From Lingula anatina (Eukaryota; Brachiopoda; Lingulata; Lingulida; Lingulidae), in contig NW_019774291.1 of the NCBI RefSeq assembly GCF_001039355.2, positions 960,877-1,024,876 on the forward strand: a stretch of DNA of 64,000 nucleotides. The letters run 5' to 3'. This document shows, piece after piece, positions 57,802 to 64,000 of this stretch; within the stretch, counting starts at the first letter, position 1, and each line of letters begins with the position of its first letter. A program made the translations under genes and the position numbers. The notes beneath the pieces were generated by a model. The model searched no databases and was not told where the DNA came from. It saw nothing but the letters and a program-made list of their open reading frames with translations.

Positions 57802-60119
57802 CTTTACTGTGAACCGGAAATTCGACATCAAATTTCTCAAATCCACAGTGAATCCAAGGTGGTTAGCATAGATAGTATTCGACAGGTGTCAGTGGGGTGT
57901 CACCATTCACACGGCAGAAAGTGATACGGACTGCCTCCTTCTGCAGATACTCACACAAGCTTGCTGTAATTTTTCTCTAAATATCATGAAATATTGATAA
58001 CAGTTTCACATGCAGCCAAAATCACTATTAGACTATTATATTATCCCCAAGTGAAAATACCAAGTATTGAAAGAAATCACACTAAAGGTATCCTAGCTAT
58101 GCGGATTTTCCCCTCCATATGTATTTTTCTTAAGAGAAAAAACAGTTTTATCCTACTCATGAATTATTGCTCGGATTGCATTTGGATTGGATGTTTTATG
58201 TCATTTCTATTTAAACAATTTCATTCTAAACGAACCATACTATTCATTTAAACTGTTTAGATCGCAATAGTCTTACTGACCTTTTAGAAGGTGATTTAAG
58301 ACACCAAGTGCATCTATTTGAGGTATTTCATAAATTATAAAGTCTGAATAAGGAAAGATTTAAGTTTTAGAGGTTATGCTCCAGGAGTGTCCGATACCTC
58401 AAGGATAGACCTCTATAATAAAATAGTATTCTATGACACACCACACAGGGAGCTATATAATACTACCTATGCATCACCCGACGCTTCTACTGCACCGCAC
58501 CACCACGTGGGAAAACATTTACTGGGACTCCAAAACATCTCATGATCATCATTTTATGGTCTTAATAGTGATTAACGTCACAAATGTACTTAACGGTGCA
58601 TTGCTCCATAACTCAAAGCAGATCACTCAAACTCGCCGTCTTTGGTATACTTCGGATTTTGATCTCAACAAATATTTAACGATGATCTGAGACCATGGCA
58701 TGTGCAATATGCATCGAATGGCTATTTGTCAAGTAAACGACACGAATAAAATCACAGACTACAGATGGTCAGGATCGTGGCACTCTTGTTGTGCGACACG
58801 ATCTAGGCCCCTTACTACATGTAAAAATAAAACACTTCTAAACTCCATACTTCGGCTTATACTTACCCTATGAACTCATTTCGGTATACACAAATCCTGT
58901 TAACTAGCTCACGTGTGTCTCCAGAACAGCAAATGCACCTCGAAGTAAAAGTAAGCCTACAATGCATTGGGAAAGTCGACTGGAAAGTGCGTTGATTAGA
59001 ATGCTGCTTAAAATACTTATCGAGGTTGGCAAATACTATGAAAACACTTGGCCTCAGTCGGCTCAGCGACTGTATATCACGCGTTTCAGGCGTTTGGTTT
59101 CCTGGTGACTGTTTTTTTAGTAGCGTTACGTAGATGAGTCTCAGCGAGGACTCAGTTTCGTGAGACCTAGTGGCATGTAGATCTGAGGCAGTCTATTTTC
59201 AGTCTACTTTCACGTGACAGTCCAAGAAGCAAAAGCGAAATATGCGTCACTTTGTGATCCTTGAAGGCAAGAAGGGCACTGCGCAGAAATTGCAACCCAT
59301 GTGCTGAAGGGTTCCCAGCAATGGTGATGTGTCTGGCATATAATGTATCACTAACCTAATTATTTCTGTTTGATAGTTTATATTTTTACACTCCACAAGG
59401 ACAGAGCTTGTAAACGGAAACTGAGTTCGGTAAATACACACGAATGATTGTCAGCCAACATTGTGGGTGTTCCGCCTATTACGTTGTTTTATTCAGTTTA
59501 TCACCCCATTTCCATAGATTAGATCGACCTACTTTAGATCGACCTAACTCCCTGGGGGTTCACGCTAAATAGCTGTCAGCCGGGCGGACACGAAAGTTAA
59601 TTATCCCCTTACAGCTTGTAGGAGGCGGGACAGACATTTAAGTCGGATTATCTGAAAGTAATCTAGTGAGACTCCCCGCGGGGATAGATCGATCTAAAAT
59701 CTATGTGAATAGAGCCTAAGTCGATCTATCCCTGCGGGGAGTCTCACTAGATTACTTTCAGATAATCCGACTTAAATGTCCGTCCCGCCTACTACAAGCT
59801 GTAAGGGTTTAATTAACTTTCGTGTCCGCCCGGCTGACAGCTATTTAGCGTGAACCCCCAGGGAGTTAGGTCGATCTAAAGTAGGTCGATCTAATCTATG
59901 GAAATGGGGTGTATGTGTTGTGGAGTTACATGCATCCTGGTTCGTGGTTATCTCTATCAGGACCGCAGATTAATTATGTGCACTTTTCTCTAACACGAGA
60001 CATATTTGTGAATACCTAGTGAAAGTGGTAAAGGGTAGCTCGCGATGAAACAAAAGACACAAAATGCAGATCAGGGGCTACTGTGTAACGTTTTTTCTTG
60101 GTTAAACATGGGTTTAAGG
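57802..60119. repeat. Direct duplicate block 3, copy B
   Basis: Second copy of 55851-57792, about 1.9 kb plus a 410-bp palindromic insertion at 59502-59911 that copy A lacks. It joins unique sequence on the right at about 60120. Confidence 0.93.
59502..59911. mobile_element. 410-bp near-perfect palindrome (foldback element) with TAT target duplication
   Basis: Two arms of about 195 bp are inverted copies. The ends are CACCCCATTTCCATAGATTA and its inverse ending GGAAATGGGGTG. The centre is near 59705, between GATCGATCTA and TCGATCTATC. Copy A has the empty site TTTATGTGTTG near 57568; the filled site reads TTTAT-element-TATGTGTTG, so TAT is duplicated. A 3-bp duplication recalls PIF/Harbinger-type MITEs. 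There is no coding capacity. The arms contain repeated AGATCGACCTA motifs. Confidence 0.92.
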
Positions 60120-60731
60120 TTTAAAAATGGCAGCTGTGTGCTAATGTCTAGCTTATATCCTAAGATTAATCGATTGCCACGAGAAAAAACATCTCTCTTT
60201 GTTGCCATTGATTAAGTTTGCGTCTGCCGTGTGCTAATTAATTACACAGACTGCTTCACTTTGACCCAAGGTAAGGTCATCTTCAATTTATATATATGTT
60301 AAAACTAAAAATGAACTGATTTGAGATGGTTCGTTTTCCAGACCAGTTCGACAGATCAAGCACCTCAGCTAATAAGTCTCATGTTCTTAAAAATCCAAAT
60401 AGCTCTCTTGTCTAGATTTTCCATAGGAGCATGTCCTGGAGGAGAAGTGAATGTTGATTTTTTTCGAGGTTGTCTAAGCACGTTGCAAGCACACCCTCAA
60501 AATAAATTTAAAAAAGAGAATAAATAAACGACCAAAGTAATGAATCATTTAAAACTACACGAAAAAAGGTATAAGAATTAGAAATTGCTGCTGAAAAACG
60601 AATGCTGACTTTTGAGAGGGTCAATGGGTGGGGTCGGGTGAAGGGGGTGGGCAAATGTTTTCTTGTCTGATGGGGTGGGACGTGATCTGATAAATCTTTG
60701 CTTTCATCGAAGTGTTTAACTAGTGAATGAA

Positions 60732-60810
<79 letters not shown>

Positions 60811-61242
60811 GAGTTATGTAATTGATCTGATTAATAAGTATTTTATTACTTAGTTACACCATATCAAAGTATTGAAACAAAATAAGGTGAGATAAGAAAT
60901 ACGAAGCCATAAACAATTGAAGCTTTTGAAGGAGAGAGGTGATTAACGATCTCGGTTGCTCGATCGAATTTCAAAATTGAAAACGCAGTCGTTGTTGCAA
61001 ATGGATCAGACAAATGGGGTTAATTTTGGTTTTTCGGGAAAATTAACAAAATATGAAAGTCATTCATGCGATCTTACTATCGTAAACTTCCCTGTTTCCA
61101 ATTCTAATAGCTTTTCCTTGTCACATGTGACACACTTTTAGCTAACGGATTTCCCATTATGTTCGAAAAATGTTGTAAGCTGTCTTTATACAAATTTTTT
61201 GGAGGCGTGATTAAAATTCATTTCTGAGTAGAGTAGACTGAG
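60120..61242. other. Non-coding region with long (TA)n microsatellite
   Basis: No gene seen. About 38 TA units lie at 60733-60808. Confidence 0.7.
60733..60808. repeat. (TA)n microsatellite
   Basis: About 38 uninterrupted TA units. Confidence 0.97.
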
Positions 61243-61544
61243 TAGAGGGTCCCAATGGGTATTTTCATTATCCGTGAAAGTTATTTTCTATTTCCCAAGA
61301 TGCGTAAAACGTTCATATTATTTAGTGATATCCGTGAAGCACCCCATGCCGTAATTACTCGTGAATGCGTCTTTTTATTTCTCGTCCTTCGTGAAACGAA
61401 TTCATAATATTGGCGATTCGTGATTTACAACTCGTCCGACTCAATTAGATATGGATAAAGTTTTATTTGTTAACTGACATTTGATGATTCCATTTCCTGT
61501 GAACTGTGGTCACTACCCTCCCCTTTCACCGATGGGACCCTCTA
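61243..61544. mobile_element. Possible 302-bp element with TAGAGGGTCCC inverted ends
   Basis: TAGAGGGTCCCAATGGG (61243-61259) is inverted at CGATGGGACCCTCTA (61530-61544). The interior repeats short TCGTGAA/TCCGTGAA motifs. No clear target duplication is visible, so the element status is tentative. Confidence 0.5.
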
Positions 61545-64000
61545 AGTAAGTGAATCATCAGGATGCTGACAAGGAGACTAATGGCATTAATTTTTTTCCA
61601 AAGCCCATATCATTATTTGTATGCTGTTACAACTTCAGGTGCTGTAGGAAGGGTAACTTCAGCTAACTTGTTCACGAGACCTTGCGGAACGAATTGCCAT
61701 TTTAGGGTTTAACCTGAATTTGATGCCTTACAAAAATATTAACGGCTTGTTAACGAGGCGACAAATTGCGCTTGTTTTCATTGATAGAAATCTTCTTCTT
61801 GTACCTAAAACGGACTTTTTGAAATATAGCGCTTTATCAGCACTTAAAAATTGATGGTCACGATAATTTTGGATGATGATTAATAAAACGATAATCAAAA
61901 TCGTAATAAATTTAGATGTAGGTCTAGAAAAATTTCCAGGAATACAAGAAAAGAAGGTTTTTTTTCCAGTCCACTAATGACCAAATTAACCAAAATTTCT
62001 GCCTTAAAAAGCATTCTCCTTTTCTCATACACATACAAAGGCACATTTTCCCATCATTTTCTTTCGCGTTTTATATTTCTTTGTTTGGGATATGCTTTTG
62101 GGAAATGAGTAATTTTTCTAAAAGTACAGACTTGACATTAAATATGAAATATTTTTTCTAAATCATTTCCTTTCTCTCCTACTTTTCCGACTTGAAGTGA
62201 AATCAAGGATTTGAATCTTGTTTAAATAATTTTTAATAATCTTTTCAGTGTTATTGTGACGTCAGTTCTTAAATTGAATTCACCTCATTAAGCAAACAAA
62301 AATAAATGGCTGATTCTTAGTCAAAAACGACCATTATAAGCGTATTTCAATCTCCATATTTTCCGAATTGTCAGCTGTGAAAATGTTAAACGCTCCACAA
62401 AGGACATTCATATCAGTGGCTAGTAGGGCCTATCAGTAACAGTTAGTGGTGCGTCTGGCCTTATCTGGGTACTACGAGGGCTCGATAGCAGCAAGGTATT
62501 CCTTCTGGCAGGTTTGGAATTTGAACTAGAATAATATTCTAGGCATCGATCGGTGCTTGTTCAATTTGGTTCAGATTCGTAGTAGGCCTACCACCAGTAG
62601 GCCGTTAATACGGCCAGTAGGCCTACTAGGCCTACGTTACCCCCTACCCAAAGGTGGTTGCTTTGCTAAATTGGCATTATCAGATAAAGACTAAATTCAA
62701 ATGAAATACCTTCAACGAGCAGAACCAAAAAAAAAAAAAAAAAAAAAGATTTAAGAGCTCCCTAAAACTTTAATCCCCTAATTGTCTTCATCTGGGAACA
62801 ATCACGAGGACGTAGAAAGCAACCTGTAGGCGCGCGTTTTACCTTACCGCGTGTTAGGGGTCGTTTGGTGGGGAATACGTCTCTGTCAGGTGGCAGACAT
62901 CACAGATTCCGAAAGTAGCAAATTGTCTGGCTGAAGCATTACAAAATAATTGAATGAGGCACATTTGATGCATTTACAACTTTCCGTAAAATCGTATATA
63001 AATGTGATATGTCTGGAGATCAGCAGAAGCAGGCTAAGTATAGCAAGTATCAGAGTTTTTCACTACTAGACCAAACTACTGACAGAAGGCAGAAGCTAAA
63101 AGTAGTAGTAGTAGTCACCAAGTAGTGGACAATGATACTTTGAAAACAAAATTCTCATTTCCGCCTAAATCAAATACTGTTCATGAATAGGGGGCATTCT
63201 GTAACAGTATATATTCCCGAAAATACTTTAGAAATTATTTATATGAGTTGTTGGTGCGTCCTAAGACCCCGTAAGACGTATCAGATCGAAGGCAAGGCTG
63301 GTCTGAGTTGATGGAAAAAAGTGACCTGAATTGAGCTGAAATAAATAACCTCGGTGAAAAGAAAAAAATTCCATAATTTTATTGGAATCATAGGTTTGTT
63401 GGAAAAACCATATCATAAACCATTAGATAAAATTTTATATTTAATTATATTAAGTATGTAACACCGATGATTGAAAAACCGTTTTACCTTTTGGCTTGGA
63501 TCTAACATAGTACACAGGACAAGTTCGAAAATCAGCATGATCGAACCATTTTTTTCTAAAGTTATGCTGTTTTTTTTTCTTTTTTTCAGCATACATGGAA
63601 CACTGATAACACATTTCAAGGAAAACCAATTGTCTTGTATTTCACAGGAGTGATCAATCTTACTAAAATACAATATAGTTTGAAAATCAGTTATGATGTA
63701 TTGTGTAATTAAGTGTAAAAAGTGGAAATAAACTCATATCATTCAGTTTGTCAGATTCAATCATTCACTATGCCCAGAATCTCGGAATGGAGCAAATTGG
63801 ACTTTTAAAATTGTTCTATTGATATTATTCCTATGTGAACAATTTTCTTAGTTGATCATATAAAAATGACAGTAAATTGATCATTTTGTTTTATGTAAAA
63901 AAAGTGTTGAAATGGAAAAAATGCATTTCAGTACAGTTGTCTCTTGTGTACAAATTGGCATTTTGAGGGCTTGATAATAGAAATTTCATGGGCCTGAAGA
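61545..64000. other. Non-coding tail of the window, no gene seen
   Basis: AT-rich. It contains an AGGCCTA-rich patch at 62576-62640 and an A20-type run at 62728-62748. Short ORFs show no recognisable protein. Confidence 0.6.

Noticed and set aside
56487-58690. 85-codon open frames repeated at 56487-56744 and 58433-58690
   Set aside because: They are copies only because the whole block is duplicated. Most differences between them change the amino acid, composition is not protein-like, and no domain or splice context is seen.

Overview
The window is eukaryotic nuclear DNA, AT-rich, with split genes bounded by GT..AG introns, many microsatellites and numerous small transposon relics. Proteins, gene density and intron structure suggest an animal, most likely a marine invertebrate such as a mollusc. 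I cannot name the species. By splicing exons by eye and checking that reading phase closes at every junction, I reconstruct nine complete protein genes, one gene cut by the left edge, and one decayed or shortened paralogue.

Layout: 1-1704 (-) is the 5' part of the PP2A catalytic subunit gene, divergent from complete RACK1 (2172-5253, +). Then come two small six-cysteine (Shisa-like/VOPP1/WBP1 type) single-pass membrane protein genes on the - strand (5489-7426 and 9143-11322). The second is divergent from LAMTOR3 (11587-17920, +), whose first coding exon is 9 nt and whose first intron holds an antisense, frameshifted LINE (11981-14290). From 17.2 to 24.2 kb are duplicated or decayed copies of the LAMTOR3 3' end plus a third Shisa-like paralogue that lacks its membrane exon. 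A small secreted furin-like Cys-rich gene lies at 25094-27023 (+). PITRM1, the mitochondrial presequence protease, fills 28095-44538 (-) in 27 exons. A collagen-C1q gene (33521-35775, +) is nested in one of its introns. PITRM1 is divergent from ASB8 (46633-47959, +). A core-2-type GCNT glycosyltransferase lies at 51410-53573 (-). From 53.6 kb to the end I see only non-coding DNA, MITE-like elements, microsatellites and a second large duplication.

The most informative pattern is structural. There are three single N bases (19527, 43572, 57793). Each sits in or at the edge of a low-complexity tract between two near-identical direct copies (about 2.2 kb, 0.4 kb and 1.9 kb). These look like alleles of a heterozygous genome placed in tandem by an assembler, although recent tandem duplication is not excluded. 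Comparing the copies gives filled and empty sites for two transposable elements: a 169-bp MITE with a 5-bp target duplication and a 410-bp near-perfect palindrome with a 3-bp one. The middle duplication copies a 103-nt PITRM1 exon, which would break the reading frame if both copies were spliced in.

Functionally the genes are housekeeping (PP2A, RACK1, LAMTOR3 in the Ragulator-mTORC1 complex, PITRM1, ASB8) mixed with small secreted or membrane Cys-rich proteins and one C1q lectin-like protein. They do not form a single pathway. Several neighbours share short divergent promoters that carry YY1-like and CRE-like motifs.
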